In this document: positions 1 through 10,965 of the stretch, in pieces
Position numbering within the stretch: position 1 is the first letter of the stretch
How the letters are laid out: every line of letters begins with the position of its first letter
NCBI GenBank assembly: GCA_019670725.1
Contig: AP024629.1
Location: 2,418,001-2,482,000 of the forward strand
Length of the DNA: 64,000 nt
Direction: 5' to 3'
Source of the DNA: Alphaproteobacteria bacterium SO-S41
Lineage (GTDB): Bacteria > Pseudomonadota > Alphaproteobacteria > Micropepsales > Micropepsaceae
Made by a program: the position numbers and the translations under genes
The notes under the pieces: model-generated
The model's input: only the letters and a program-made list of their open reading frames with translations
Database searches by the model: none
What the model was told of the DNA's origin: nothing

Positions 1-93
1 GAGGCAGTGCTCCAAACACTCGACTCGAAAGGTACGGGAGTCGTGACGGGAAAACAATCCGGTGCGACAACACGTTCCATGACATTTAAAACA
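1..93. other. Window edge, no gene recognised
   Basis: No open frame with a start, ribosome binding site and plausible protein was found in this short edge stretch. It may be the 3' end or downstream flank of a gene outside the window. Confidence 0.5.
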
Positions 94-121
94 AAAAGGA
101 CGCCCAAAAGGGCGTCCTTTT
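94..121 (-). terminator. Rho-independent terminator (works on both strands)
   Basis: A perfect 12-bp stem (94-105 with 110-121) encloses a 4-nt loop. It has a run of A on the left and T on the right, so each strand ends in a U-tract. It lies 28 bp beyond the stop codon of the small membrane protein gene at 149-406, whose transcript it should end. A plus-strand gene entering from the left edge could share it. Confidence 0.9.
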
Positions 122-148
122 CGCATCCGGCAGATGCCGAATTAATTC

Positions 149-406
149 TTAGTTCGAGTCGTCGTCGTCATCCGAGACGGCGATGATGATGCCGATGGCG
201 ATAGCAGCGGCCAGGGCGATCAGCCACCAATTCTGGCTGGACGAGGCTTCCTGGACGGTCGCGGCAGGGGCCGGGCCGGCAGGCTCGAGCGCCGGAGCGG
301 GCTGGGGGGCCGGTTCGATCGGCGTGCCCTGACCGTTCGCGAACGCCGCGGTCGACAACGTGGTGGCGAGGGCCGCCGCAGTGGCGAGCGAAAGGATACG
401 CTTCAT
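149..406 (-). CDS. Small exported single-span membrane protein, proline-rich, with poly-Asp tail
   Basis: 85 residues, not assigned to a named family. The order is a signal peptide (1-23, ending AFA), a Pro/Ala-rich segment (24-48), a Ser/Gln linker, a strongly hydrophobic span (about 59-78, starting NWWLIAL) and a tail with five Asp ending SN. I chose the ATG at 406 because GGAGGA lies 9 nt upstream; the longer frame to 451 has no such site. Residues 24-48 are almost identical to a segment of the DUF4139 protein at 41136-43202. The gene has its own promoter and terminator, so it is a monocistronic, probably well-expressed unit. Function unknown; the topology suggests an inner-membrane protein if the signal is cleaved, or a two-span protein if it is not. 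Confidence 0.8.
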   Translation of the reverse strand: MKRILSLATAAALATTLSTAAFANGQGTPIEPAPQPAPALEPAGPAPAATVQEASSSQNWWLIALAAAIAIGIIIAVSDDDDDSN

Positions 407-435
407 GTGATTTAGTCCTCCAAACAACAATGTGA

Positions 436-464
436 TTTTTAGGCGCGCCATTTCGGTCCGTCAA
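436..464 (-). promoter_or_regulatory. Sigma-70-type promoter of the small membrane protein gene
   Basis: On the minus strand TTGACG (464-459) is separated by 17 bp from TAAAAA (441-436). The start codon is at 406, leaving an untranslated leader of roughly 23 nt that contains the GGAGGA ribosome binding site. The -35 box matches the consensus at five of six positions. Confidence 0.65.
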
Positions 465-594
465 CGCGTACTTTGCTGCGCCGCAAGACAAATTCACCGA
501 AATCGCGGATGGGCTCCAATCTGTTGCGCAAATGACGCAGAAATCGACGTCAGATCGCGGCACGCAGTCCAACGCAGCACAGCTAAGAATAGAT

Positions 595-669
595 TGGTGA
601 GCCCAGATGGATTCGAACCATCGACCCCCTGATTAAAAGTCAGATGCTCTACCGCTGAGCTATGGGCCC
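595..669 (-). tRNA. tRNA-Lys (anticodon TTT)
   Basis: The minus strand folds as a cloverleaf. The 7-bp acceptor stem pairs GGGCCCA with TGGGCTC (one G-U). The D-arm begins TAGCTCAGCGG, the anticodon loop reads CTTTTAA with TTT in the anticodon position, and the T-loop is GGTTCGAATCC. The discriminator is A and the CCA end (597-595) is encoded. A TATAAG element at 688-683, 14 nt upstream, may be its -10 box. The gene stands alone between the small membrane protein and tgt. Confidence 0.95.
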
Positions 670-736
670 ACTCAGGGGCGCTCTTATACGAATTCGCGCC
701 CAAGCCTAAGGGAAAATCGCGGGCCCGCCGCCTGCC

Positions 737-2951
<2,215 letters not shown>

Positions 2952-3040
2952 GGTCGCCTCAGGTCGGCCATATGGGCCGGGAATTCAAGTCGGGTGCGCT
3001 GCCCGCAGCATTGGAGTCGGCCTCGCCATTCCAAATTCCC

Positions 3041-3153
3041 GTCATCCCGGCCGCAGCGGAGCGAAGAGCCGGAACCCAGAGGCCGCAGACACCGTGCTTG
3101 TTGCCCTTGGTCCCGGGTCTCGGGCGCCTCCGGCGGCCTCGCCCGGGATGACG
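3041..3153. repeat. Dispersed palindromic repeat, family C
   Basis: The element begins GTCATCCCGGCCG and ends CGGGATGACGG, so its ends are inverted repeats. The inside contains AGCCGG-ACCCAGA and GGTCCCGGGTCTCGG blocks. A second copy lies at 35837-35951 with the same order of blocks and scattered changes. It is non-coding and could form a long hairpin in RNA. Confidence 0.75.
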
Positions 3154-3162
3154 GCTTAGTTG

Positions 3163-3220
3163 ACGCAGCGCGTGGTTCGAGGCTCCGCGCGTGCCGCGCT
3201 GCGCATCTCACCATGACGGG
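3163..3220. repeat. Dispersed palindromic repeat, family B
   Basis: The block holds CGTGGTTCGAGGCTCCGCGC, a GC-rich centre and CTCACCATGACGGG. A closely similar and longer copy is at 36805-36893, where the matching left arm (CGTCATCCTGAAGAGC) is also present, so this copy may be truncated. Confidence 0.7.
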
Positions 3221-3251
3221 GCGTGAGGAGGAGTGGAGAGGAGCGAAATCC

Positions 3252-3280
3252 TTGGATGCCCGCCTTCGCGGGCATGACAA
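3252..3280. repeat. Dispersed palindromic repeat, family A, single arm
   Basis: GGATGCCCGCCTTCGCGGGC followed by ATGAC. This is the right half of the paired element seen complete at 26077-26146. The same unit recurs at 34071, 34666 and 37563 and, with a GGTCCGC core, at 36921 and 51545. Confidence 0.8.
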
Positions 3281-3302
3281 CCAAGTGCCAGGCCTGGGAA
3301 GA

Positions 3303-3815
3303 TCAGGCCTGCGCCTTCTTGCGCTCTTCGACGCGCTGCAACAGGCGCTCGGCGACGTAGGGGGAGGTAAAGGAGGTGATCTTGCCGCCGAGGGTGGCGA
3401 TTTCCTTGACCAGTTTGGAGGCGATCGCCTGGTTCATGGGTTCGGCCATCAGGAAGATGGTCTCGACCTCGTCGTTGAGGCGCATGTTCATGCCGACCAT
3501 CTGGAATTCGTATTCGAAATCGCTGACCGCGCGGAGGCCGCGGATAATGACCTGGGCGCCGACTTCCTCGGCGAACTGCATCAGCAGCGACTTGAAGGGT
3601 CGCACTTCGATGGTGGCCTGGCCCTTGAGGCGCTGGGCCTCGTGCTCGACCATTTCGACCCGCTCTTTCAGCGAGAAGAGCGGGCCCTTGCCTTCGTTGA
3701 TGGCGACGCCGATCACGAGATGATCGACCAGCTTCACCGCACGGCGGATGATGTCGAGATGGCCGTTGGTGATCGGATCGAAGGTGCCCGGATACAGGCC
3801 CACGCGCTTCGTCAT
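3303..3815 (-). CDS. coaD: Pantetheine-phosphate adenylyltransferase
   Basis: 170 residues. CoaD joins AMP to 4'-phosphopantetheine, the fourth step of coenzyme A synthesis. The N-terminal YPGTFDPITNGHLDII holds the nucleotidyltransferase T/HxGH signature (His19), followed by the expected RGLRAVSDFEYEFQM block. I placed the start at 3815 because GGGGGAG lies just upstream and the protein begins MTKRVGLYPG as in the family; a frame open to 3854 adds 13 untypical residues. It lies 92 bp downstream of gyrA on the same strand and may be co-transcribed with it. The last ten residues (VEERKKAQA) are a charged tail. Confidence 0.96.
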   Translation of the reverse strand: MTKRVGLYPGTFDPITNGHLDIIRRAVKLVDHLVIGVAINEGKGPLFSLKERVEMVEHEAQRLKGQATIEVRPFKSLLMQFAEEVGAQVIIRGLRAVSDFEYEFQMVGMNMRLNDEVETIFLMAEPMNQAIASKLVKEIATLGGKITSFTSPYVAERLLQRVEERKKAQA

Positions 3816-3907
3816 CGAGACTCCCCCAAACGGTTTCGACCGTCTACGGAGCAAAGTCGTAGCCGAAAAAACGACGTTGCTCCAGAGGGTTAGACTTAAC
3901 GCTAGCG

Positions 3908-6649
3908 TCAGCCTTCGGTAGACGCTTCGGCGACCCGCTCGACGGACACGACGCGCTCCGCGCCGTCGGTGCGGAAGAGGATGACGCCGTTCGAGGCGCG
4001 GCCCTGGAAGCTGATCTGGGCGACCGGCAGACGGATCGTCTGGCCCTTGTCGGTGACCATCATCAGCTCGTCGCTGTCCTCGACGGTGAGCACGGAGAGC
4101 ACCGTGCCCACGCGATCAGGGCGGCTGACCGCCTTGACGCCCTGCCCGCCCCGGCCCTTGGCCGGATAGGCGAAGGCGCTGGTGCGCTTGCCGAAGCCGC
4201 GATCCGTGACGGTCAGCAAGAATTCCTCGCACTTGGCGAGTTCGGCGAAGCGCTCGGGCGAGAGCGTCGCCTCCTCGGAGGCTTCTTCCTCGCCATCGTC
4301 GGCGACGGCGTCTTCGACCGGTGCTTCCTCGCCTTCGGGACGGCGGGCGAGCGCGACCTGCTTCAAGTACGCGCGCGCCTCGGCAGCGGTCGCTTCGACA
4401 TGGCGCATGATGCCGAGCGAGATGAGTTCGTCGTCGGCCGCCAGTTTCACGCCGCGCACACCGGTGGAGTCGCGGCCCTTGAAGACGCGGACCTCGGTGA
4501 CCGGGAAGCGCATCGCCTTGCCGCCCTTGGTTGAGAGCAGCACGTCGTCGTTTTCGGTGCAGATGGCGACGCCGGCGATGTGATCGTCATCGTCGAGCTT
4601 CATCGCGATCTTGCCGTTGGCGCGGACATCGACGAAGTCGGAAAGCTGGTTGCGGCGGACATAGCCGGACTGGGTCGCGAACATGACCTGGAGCGACTCC
4701 CACTGGGATTCCTCCGGCAGCTCCATGATCGTGGTGACCTTCTCGTCCTTCTTCAGCGGCAGAAGATTGACGAGCGCCTTGCCCTTGCCCTGCGGCGTCG
4801 AGAGCGGCAGGCGCCAGCACTTCAGCTTGTAGGCCATGCCGTTGGACGTGAAGAACAGGATCGGGGTGTGGGTGTTCGCGACGAAGACGCGCGTCACCCA
4901 ATCCTCGTCCTTGGTCGTGATGCCGGTGCGGCCCTTGCCGCCGCGCGCCTGGACCCGGTAGGTCGCGAGCGGCACGCGCTTGATGTAGCCCTCGTGCGTC
5001 ACGGTGACGGCCATGTCTTCGCGCTGGATGAGGTCTTCATCCTCGACGTCGGCATCGAGTTCGATGATCTCGGTGCGGCGGGGTGTCGCGAACTGGGCCT
5101 TCACAGCCTCGAGTTCGGTGCGGACGATGCCCATCAGCTTGGCGCGCGAACGCAGGGTTTCGAGGTGGTCCTCGATCTCGACCCGGAGGTCTTCCAGCTC
5201 CTTGCCGATCTCGTCGGCGCCGAGCGCGGTGAGGCGCTGCAGGCGGAGGTCGAGAATGGCGCGGGCCTGTTCGTCCGACAGCAACAGCGTGCGATCATCG
5301 GCCATCACGTGGCGCGGATCGGCGATCAGCATGACCAGCGGGACCATGTCCTTAGCCGGCCAGCGCCGCGCGGTCAGCGCTTCGCGCGCGGCGGCCGGGT
5401 CGGGCGAGGTGCGGATGATGCGGATGAATTCGTCGATATTGGCGAGCGCGATGGCGAGGCCGACCAAGATGTGGCTGCGGTCGCGGGCCTTGTTGAGGCG
5501 GAATTTGGTGCGGCGGGTGACGACCTGCTCGCGGAAGCGCAGGAACGCGACCAGCATGTCGCGCACGTTCATCAGCTCGGGCTTGCCGGCGTCGATCGCC
5601 AGCATGTTGACGCCGAACGAGGTCTGCAGCGGCGAGAATTTGTAGAGCTGGTTCAGCACAACATCGGCGATCGCGTCGCGCTTCAGTTCGATGACCACGC
5701 GCACGCCGTCGCGGTCGCTTTCGTCGCGGAGGTCCGAAATGCCCTCGATCCGCTTGTCCTTCACCAGTTCGCTGATCTTCTCGATCATCGCGGACTTGTT
5801 CACCTGGAAGGGGACTTCGCTGACGACGATCGCCTCGCGGTCCTTGCGGATCTCCTCGATCACACAGCGGCTGCGCATGATGACCGAGCCGCGACCCTTG
5901 GCCATGGCGGCGCGGGTGGCGGCCTTGCCCATGATGAGGCCACCGGTCGGGAAGTCCGGGCCCTGGACGATGTCGAGCACCGCTTCCATCGTGGCGTCGG
6001 GATCGTCGATCAGCAGGACGGCCGCGTCGACGACCTCGCCGAGATTGTGGGGCGGAATATTGGTCGCCATGCCAACGGCGATGCCGCCGGCGCCGTTGAC
6101 GAGCAGGTTCGGGAAGCGGGCCGGCAGCACGACCGGCTCGCGGCGCTCGCCGTCATAGTTGGGTTGGAAATCGACGGTGTCCTCGTCGATGCCTTCAAGC
6201 AGCTCCATCGCCGCCTTGGTCAGGCGGCTTTCGGTGTAGCGCATGGCGGCGGCCGGATCGCCGTCCATCGAGCCGAAATTGCCCTGCCCGTCGATCAGCG
6301 GCACGGCCATGGAGAAATCCTGGGCCATGCGGACAAGCGCGTCGTAGATCGCGCTGTCGCCATGAGGGTGGTAGCGGCCCATGACTTCGCCAACCGTGTT
6401 GGCGGACTTGCGGTAGCGCTTGTCGGGCGTGTTGCCCGCCTCGTCCATGCCGAAGAGGATGCGGCGCTGGCCGGGCTTCAACCCGTCGCGCACATCGGGC
6501 AGCGCACGGCTGACGATGACGCTCATCGCGTAGTCGAGATAGGAGCGTTTCAGCTCGTCCTCGATGTTGATCGGACGCACCTCGCCGCCGCCAGGAGGCA
6601 GGGCCTCGGGCTCGTCAGGCGGGGGGATGTCGGTGTCGTCCGAACTCAC
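3908..6649 (-). CDS. gyrA: DNA gyrase subunit A
   Basis: 913 residues. With GyrB it introduces negative supercoils using ATP. The catalytic tyrosine is in AAAMRYTE (Tyr138). The quinolone-determining region reads [13 protein letters not shown] with the sensitive-type Ser99 and Asp103. The C-terminal pinwheel has a GyrA-box reading QARGGKG. An acidic, low-complexity insertion (about residues 770-800, rich in Glu, Asp and Ala) lies between two blades of the C-terminal domain and explains the length above the usual 870-900. Its promoter is visible at 6724-6752. The neighbours ssb/uvrA and coaD are typical for alphaproteobacteria. Confidence 0.98.
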   Translation of the reverse strand: MSSDDTDIPPPDEPEALPPGGGEVRPINIEDELKRSYLDYAMSVIVSRALPDVRDGLKPGQRRILFGMDEAGNTPDKRYRKSANTVGEVMGRYHPHGDSAIYDALVRMAQDFSMAVPLIDGQGNFGSMDGDPAAAMRYTESRLTKAAMELLEGIDEDTVDFQPNYDGERREPVVLPARFPNLLVNGAGGIAVGMATNIPPHNLGEVVDAAVLLIDDPDATMEAVLDIVQGPDFPTGGLIMGKAATRAAMAKGRGSVIMRSRCVIEEIRKDREAIVVSEVPFQVNKSAMIEKISELVKDKRIEGISDLRDESDRDGVRVVIELKRDAIADVVLNQLYKFSPLQTSFGVNMLAIDAGKPELMNVRDMLVAFLRFREQVVTRRTKFRLNKARDRSHILVGLAIALANIDEFIRIIRTSPDPAAAREALTARRWPAKDMVPLVMLIADPRHVMADDRTLLLSDEQARAILDLRLQRLTALGADEIGKELEDLRVEIEDHLETLRSRAKLMGIVRTELEAVKAQFATPRRTEIIELDADVEDEDLIQREDMAVTVTHEGYIKRVPLATYRVQARGGKGRTGITTKDEDWVTRVFVANTHTPILFFTSNGMAYKLKCWRLPLSTPQGKGKALVNLLPLKKDEKVTTIMELPEESQWESLQVMFATQSGYVRRNQLSDFVDVRANGKIAMKLDDDDHIAGVAICTENDDVLLSTKGGKAMRFPVTEVRVFKGRDSTGVRGVKLAADDELISLGIMRHVEATAAEARAYLKQVALARRPEGEEAPVEDAVADDGEEEASEEATLSPERFAELAKCEEFLLTVTDRGFGKRTSAFAYPAKGRGGQGVKAVSRPDRVGTVLSVLTVEDSDELMMVTDKGQTIRLPVAQISFQGRASNGVILFRTDGAERVVSVERVAEASTEG

Positions 6650-6723
6650 GCGAAAATCGTATCCTGTGGAGAGAAAAAGCGCGCCGCGGGGAAGGCCCGG
6701 GGACGCGCCGGAATCGAGCGATT

Positions 6724-6752
6724 TTTATAGCCCGAAGCGGCTCGCCACACAA
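6724..6752 (-). promoter_or_regulatory. Sigma-70-type promoter of gyrA
   Basis: On the minus strand TTGTGT (6752-6747), a 17-bp spacer and TATAAA (6729-6724). The expected transcript start near 6717 leaves about 68 nt before the gyrA start codon. Confidence 0.65.
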
Positions 6753-6776
6753 ATCATTGGGGCGACGCAAGGCGAG

Positions 6777-6795
6777 GATTTTTCAAGGAAAAATC
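6777..6795 (-). terminator. A/T-rich hairpin downstream of the unknown gene, possible terminator
   Basis: A perfect 8-bp stem, GATTTTTC with GAAAAATC, has a 3-nt loop and lies 8 bp after the stop of the gene at 6803-7414 and before the gyrA promoter. The stem is AT-rich and no clear U-tract follows on the minus strand, so it could equally be a protein-binding site. Confidence 0.35.
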
Positions 6796-6802
6796 GAGCG
6801 CG

Positions 6803-7414
6803 CTAGCGCCGCGAGGCAGGTCCCGCGGGATGGTAGGTTTCGAGGTAGTCCCGGAGCGGCCAGAGCCGCCCCAATTCCAGCGCCTCGTCGATCGCCGGCG
6901 CGTCGTCGAATACGTTGAGGTTCAGATACGGCGCCGAGGTCACGACCAGTCGCCTGCCGTCTGGCGCCGAGAACACGATGCCATCGCCGACATGGTGCGG
7001 GTGCTCGGTATCCCGGAGGGTTTCGCCGCGCTGGGCCATCGCCCGGACACCAACGCGCACGATGATCGCACCGTCTTCGTCCGGGCTGGAATCCACGCAC
7101 AACGCCATGAAGACGCCGATGGCGGACGCGCCCAGCGGCCATGCGCGCCAGCTGATCGCATCGGCAGCAGGGACGGCGACGCCGAGCGCGGAGAGTTCCT
7201 CAAGCGTGCCGACGGCCAAGGCGAAATGATCACCGTGTTCGGCCGTCGCCAGGCCGACGACCGTGCCGTCCGAGGCCCCGAACCAGACGGCGGCAGGCCG
7301 ATGAGGCTCGGGATCGTGGTTGGGATAGTCGAAACTGAGCGCCTTGATGCCGCCCGCCAGGCTCAGCAGCCTATGGGGCGCGCCGAGCAGCGGGAGATCG
7401 GCGATCCACGGCAC
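6803..7414 (-). CDS. Protein of unknown function between gyrA and ssb
   Basis: 203 residues, not recognised. It begins MPWIADLPLLGAPHRLLSLAGG and has no signal peptide or clear membrane span. It is moderately hydrophobic, with many short strands implied by alternating residues (RRLVVTSAPYLNLNVF), and ends in PAGPASRR. The stop of ssb lies 9 bp upstream, so it is probably co-transcribed with ssb. The opposite strand carries a longer open frame, but that also runs antisense to ssb and has no recognisable protein, so the minus strand is preferred. The C-terminal WPLRDYLETYHPAG could be a conserved motif. Confidence 0.65.
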   Translation of the reverse strand: MPWIADLPLLGAPHRLLSLAGGIKALSFDYPNHDPEPHRPAAVWFGASDGTVVGLATAEHGDHFALAVGTLEELSALGVAVPAADAISWRAWPLGASAIGVFMALCVDSSPDEDGAIIVRVGVRAMAQRGETLRDTEHPHHVGDGIVFSAPDGRRLVVTSAPYLNLNVFDDAPAIDEALELGRLWPLRDYLETYHPAGPASRR

Positions 7415-7423
7415 GCGGCCGCG

Positions 7424-7906
7424 TCAGAACGGGATCTCGTCGTCGAGGTCGGCCGCGAAGTCGCTGCGGCCGCCACCACCCGAGGAGCGGCCCCCGCCGC
7501 CGCCATAGGAGCGCTCGCCGCCCCCGCCACCGGCCGGCGCCCCGGCGCCGTCACCACGGCCGCCGAGCATGGTGAGCTCGCCGCGGAACTTCTGGAGGAC
7601 GATTTCGGTCGAGTACTTCTCGGCGCCGTCCTTGTCGGTCCATTTGCGGGTCTGGAGCTGGCCCTCGATGTAAACGGTCGAGCCCTTCTTCAGATACTGC
7701 TCGGCGACCTTGCCGAGCTGGTCGTTGAAGATCACGACGCGGTGCCACTCGGTCTTTTCCTTGCGCTCTCCCGAGGCCTTGTCGCGCCAGGTTTCCGATG
7801 TCGCGATGGAGAGGTTGACGACCTTGTCGCCCGAATTCATCGACCGCACTTCCGGGTCCTTGCCCAGATTGCCGATCAGGATGACCTTATTGACGCTGCC
7901 CGCCAT
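7424..7906 (-). CDS. ssb: Single-stranded DNA-binding protein
   Basis: 160 residues. SSB coats single-stranded DNA in replication, repair and recombination. The N-terminal OB-fold ([20 protein letters not shown], then TEWHRVV and [15 protein letters not shown]) is typical. A Gly/Ser/Arg-rich linker follows from about residue 112, and the acidic tip DLDDEIPF binds partner proteins. I chose the ATG at 7906; an in-frame ATG three codons earlier (7915) is possible. It diverges from uvrA, the same arrangement as in E. coli, and shares the intergenic SOS region with it. Confidence 0.97.
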   Translation of the reverse strand: MAGSVNKVILIGNLGKDPEVRSMNSGDKVVNLSIATSETWRDKASGERKEKTEWHRVVIFNDQLGKVAEQYLKKGSTVYIEGQLQTRKWTDKDGAEKYSTEIVLQKFRGELTMLGGRGDGAGAPAGGGGGERSYGGGGGRSSGGGGRSDFAADLDDEIPF

Positions 7907-7937
7907 AGTTCCCACTTTCCGAAATACGCCATCGCTT

Positions 7938-7958
7938 CTGTGGGCTATTTAACCACAG
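7938..7958. promoter_or_regulatory. Inverted repeat upstream of ssb, possible operator
   Basis: CTGTGG and CCACAG are separated by 9 A/T-rich bases, 32 bp upstream of the ssb start. The symmetry suggests a dimer-binding site or part of the ssb promoter, but no regulator can be named. Confidence 0.3.
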
Positions 7959-8000
7959 CGACTGACGGCATCCCACCCGATCTGTCCATGCAATCCCCAT

Positions 8001-8033
8001 TTGCCTGGGGATATCGTTGTTCCTATTATGTTC
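8001..8033 (+). promoter_or_regulatory. uvrA promoter with overlapping LexA box
   Basis: TTGCCT (8001-8006), a 17-bp spacer and TATTAT (8024-8029) form a sigma-70-type promoter. The -10 box lies inside GTTC-N7-GTTC (8019-8033), the LexA operator form of alphaproteobacteria. LexA bound here would block RNA polymerase directly. The -10 box ends only 5 bp before the uvrA ATG at 8035, so the transcript should begin at or next to the start codon. A 7-bp inverted repeat (7993-8012) overlaps the -35 box. Confidence 0.8.
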
Positions 8034-8034
8034 C

Positions 8035-10965
8035 ATGCCTAGGGATTCGGTCAAGCCGGTGCACAAGTTCCTCTCCGTCCGCGGCGCGCGCGAGCATAAC
8101 CTCAAGAATGTCGACGTGGATCTGCCGCGCGACAGCCTGGTGGTGATCACCGGCCTGTCGGGCTCGGGCAAGTCTAGCCTGGCGTTCGACACGATCTATG
8201 CCGAGGGCCAGCGGCGCTATGTCGAGAGCCTGTCGGCCTATGCGCGCCAGTTCCTGGAGATGATGCAGAAGCCGGACGTCGACCATATCGACGGGCTGTC
8301 GCCGGCGATTTCGATCGAGCAGAAGACGACCTCGCGCAATCCGCGCTCGACGGTCGGTACGGTCACCGAGATCTACGACTATCTCCGCCTGCTGTTCGCG
8401 CGGGTGGGCGTGCCCTATTCGCCCGCGACGGGTCTGCCCATCGAGAGCCAGACGGTCAGCCAGATGGTCGACCGCATCATGACGATCAAGGACGGCACGC
8501 GGCTGTTCCTGCTGGCGCCGATGATCCGGGGCCGCAAGGGCGAGTACAAGAAGGAGCTCGCCGACCTGCAGAAGCGCGGCTTCCAGCGCGTGAAGGTGGA
8601 CGGGACATTCCACGAGATCGACGCGGTGCCCGCGCTCGACAAGAAGAAGAAACACGACATTGAGGTGGTGGTGGACCGCGTCGCGGTGCGCGATGGGCTG
8701 CAGCAGCGGCTGGCGGATTCGACCGAGACGGCGCTGGGGCTCGCGGACGGGATTTTGATCGTCGAATATGCCGACGAGAAGGATGCGGACGGCGATCCGA
8801 AGCGGATGTTGCTGTCGTCGAAGTTCGCCTGCCCGGTGTCGGGCTTCACGATCGAGGAGATCGAGCCGCGGCTCTTCTCGTTCAACTCGCCGCACGGCGC
8901 GTGCCCGAAATGCGACGGGCTGGGAACGCAGATCTTCTTCGACGGCGATCTCGTCGTGCCTGACGATGCGCTGAGCCTGCGCGAGGGGGCGATCGCGCCC
9001 TGGTCGCGGACGCAAACGCCCTCGCCCTATTACGCCCAGACGCTGGAAGCGATCGTGCGCCACTACAAGGCGTCGATGACGACGGCGTGGAAGGACTTGC
9101 CGGCGAAGGTGAAGGACGCGGTGCTGAACGGCACGGGCAGCGACACGATCAACTTCATCTATGACGACGGCCTGCGCCGTTACGAGACCAAGAAGTCGTT
9201 CGAGGGCGTCATCCCCAATCTCGACCGGCGCTGGAAGGAAACGGACAGCGCGTGGGTGCGCGAGGAGCTGGAGCGCTATCAGAACAATGCGCCATGCGAG
9301 ACCTGCGCCGGCTATCGCCTGAAGCCGGAAGCGCTGGCGGTGAAGATCGCCGGCAAGCATATCGGCGAGGTCTGCAATATCTCGATCAAGAAGTCGGATG
9401 CCTGGTTCGGCGATCTCGACGCCAAGCTAACCTCCAAGCAGACCGAGATTGCAAACCGCATCCTGAAGGAAATCCGCGAGCGGCTGCGGTTCCTGAACGA
9501 TGTGGGTCTGGAATACCTGACGCTGTCGCGGAACTCCGGCACGCTGTCGGGCGGCGAGAGCCAGCGTATCCGGCTGGCCTCGCAGATCGGGTCCGGTCTG
9601 ACCGGTGTTCTGTACGTCCTGGACGAGCCCTCGATCGGGCTGCATCAGCGCGACAATGCGCGGCTGCTGGAGACGCTGAAGCGGCTGCGCGACCTCGGCA
9701 ATACCGTGATCGTGGTCGAGCATGACGAGGATGCCATCCGCCTTGCCGACTATGTCGTGGACATGGGACCGGGCGCCGGCATTCACGGCGGCACGATCGT
9801 GGCCGAAGGCACGCTGGAAAAGCTGCTGCAGAACCCAGCGAGCCTGACCGGCCAGTACCTGACCGGCTTCAAGCAGGTGCCCCTGCCCGTCGCGCGGCGC
9901 CCCGCCAACATGAAGCGGGCGCTCAGGGTTGTCGGGGCGACCGGCAATAATCTGCGCAATGTCACGGCGGAGTTTCCGCTGGGCACCTTCACCTGCATCA
10001 CCGGCGTGTCGGGCGGCGGCAAGTCGTCCCTCGTGATCGACACGCTCTACAAGGCGACGGCACGCAAGCTGAACGGCGCGCGCGACATGCCCTCGCCGCA
10101 TGTGCGGATCGACGGGCTGGAGCATCTCGACAAGGTCATCGACATCGACCAGTCGCCTATCGGCCGCACGCCGCGCTCAAATCCCGCGACCTATACCGGC
10201 GCCTTCACGCCGATCCGCGACTGGTTCGCGGGCCTGCCCGAGGCGAAGGCCCGCGGCTATGGTCCCGGCCGCTTCTCGTTCAACGTGAAGGGCGGGCGCT
10301 GCGAGGCGTGCCAGGGCGACGGCGTCATCAAGATCGAGATGCACTTCCTGCCCGACGTCTATGTCCAGTGCGATGTCTGCAAGGGCCAGCGCTACAATCG
10401 CGAGACGCTGGAGGTGAAGTTCAAGGACAAGTCGATCGCCGAGGTGCTCGACATGACCGTCGAGGACGCCGCCCAGTTCTTCAAGGCGGTGCCGTCGGTG
10501 CGCGAGAAGATGGAGACGCTGGAGCGGGTGGGCCTTGGCTATATCAAGGTCGGCCAGCAGGCGACGACCCTCTCGGGCGGCGAGGCGCAGCGCATCAAGC
10601 TGTCGAAGGAGCTGTCGCGCCGGGCGACCGGCAAGACGCTCTATATCCTCGATGAGCCAACGACGGGGCTACACTTTGAGGATGTCCGCAAACTGCTGGA
10701 GGTGCTGCATGAGCTCGCCGACCAGGGCAATACCGTGATCGTGATCGAGCACAATCTGGAGGTCATCAAGACCGCTGACTGGATCATCGATCTCGGCCCG
10801 GAAGGCGGCGACGGCGGCGGCGAAATCGTCGGCGCCGGCACGCCCGAGGACATCGCGGCGATCCCGCGCTCCTATACCGGCCAGTTCCTGAAACCGTTCC
10901 TGAAGCGCAAGACGGCGATTGCGCCGGTCGCTTTGCCCAAAGCCAAGAAGGTCGCGAAGCGCTAG
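8035..10965 (+). CDS. uvrA: UvrABC excinuclease subunit A
   Basis: 976 residues. UvrA is the damage-sensing ATPase of nucleotide excision repair and loads UvrB. Two ABC modules are visible. The first Walker A is GLSGSGKSS (residues 40-48), the second GVSGGGKSS, and there are two LSGGE(S/A)QRI signatures. Zinc-binding pairs are visible in CPKCDG, CETCAG, CEACQG and CDVCKG. I prefer the ATG at 8035; upstream in-frame codons fall inside the LexA box. A GTG at 8059 would give [17 protein letters not shown], also a family-like start. No Shine-Dalgarno precedes 8035, in keeping with a leaderless message. It ends 4 bp inside the convergent gene at 10962. Confidence 0.98.
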   Translation: MPRDSVKPVHKFLSVRGAREHNLKNVDVDLPRDSLVVITGLSGSGKSSLAFDTIYAEGQRRYVESLSAYARQFLEMMQKPDVDHIDGLSPAISIEQKTTSRNPRSTVGTVTEIYDYLRLLFARVGVPYSPATGLPIESQTVSQMVDRIMTIKDGTRLFLLAPMIRGRKGEYKKELADLQKRGFQRVKVDGTFHEIDAVPALDKKKKHDIEVVVDRVAVRDGLQQRLADSTETALGLADGILIVEYADEKDADGDPKRMLLSSKFACPVSGFTIEEIEPRLFSFNSPHGACPKCDGLGTQIFFDGDLVVPDDALSLREGAIAPWSRTQTPSPYYAQTLEAIVRHYKASMTTAWKDLPAKVKDAVLNGTGSDTINFIYDDGLRRYETKKSFEGVIPNLDRRWKETDSAWVREELERYQNNAPCETCAGYRLKPEALAVKIAGKHIGEVCNISIKKSDAWFGDLDAKLTSKQTEIANRILKEIRERLRFLNDVGLEYLTLSRNSGTLSGGESQRIRLASQIGSGLTGVLYVLDEPSIGLHQRDNARLLETLKRLRDLGNTVIVVEHDEDAIRLADYVVDMGPGAGIHGGTIVAEGTLEKLLQNPASLTGQYLTGFKQVPLPVARRPANMKRALRVVGATGNNLRNVTAEFPLGTFTCITGVSGGGKSSLVIDTLYKATARKLNGARDMPSPHVRIDGLEHLDKVIDIDQSPIGRTPRSNPATYTGAFTPIRDWFAGLPEAKARGYGPGRFSFNVKGGRCEACQGDGVIKIEMHFLPDVYVQCDVCKGQRYNRETLEVKFKDKSIAEVLDMTVEDAAQFFKAVPSVREKMETLERVGLGYIKVGQQATTLSGGEAQRIKLSKELSRRATGKTLYILDEPTTGLHFEDVRKLLEVLHELADQGNTVIVIEHNLEVIKTADWIIDLGPEGGDGGGEIVGAGTPEDIAAIPRSYTGQFLKPFLKRKTAIAPVALPKAKKVAKR

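Larger units (their letters stand above)
2952..3302. other. Gene-free stretch between coaD and queA with three repeat families
   Basis: No gene was found in these 351 bp. They hold one copy each of three palindromic repeat families found elsewhere in the window (3041-3153, 3163-3220 and 3252-3280). The queA promoter should lie near 2952-3040, but no confident -35/-10 pair was identified. Confidence 0.7.

Noticed and set aside
6340-6360. A quinolone-resistance change in gyrA
   Set aside because: Ser99 and Asp103 are both the sensitive-type residues.
4580-6730. A 716-codon open frame antisense to gyrA
   Set aside because: High-GC genes give long antisense frames; it has no recognisable domains, and the gyrA reading is unambiguous.
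6830-8146. A 438-codon plus-strand frame opposite ssb and the unknown gene
   Set aside because: It covers ssb, which is certain, and its product shows no domain; it also overlaps the uvrA start.
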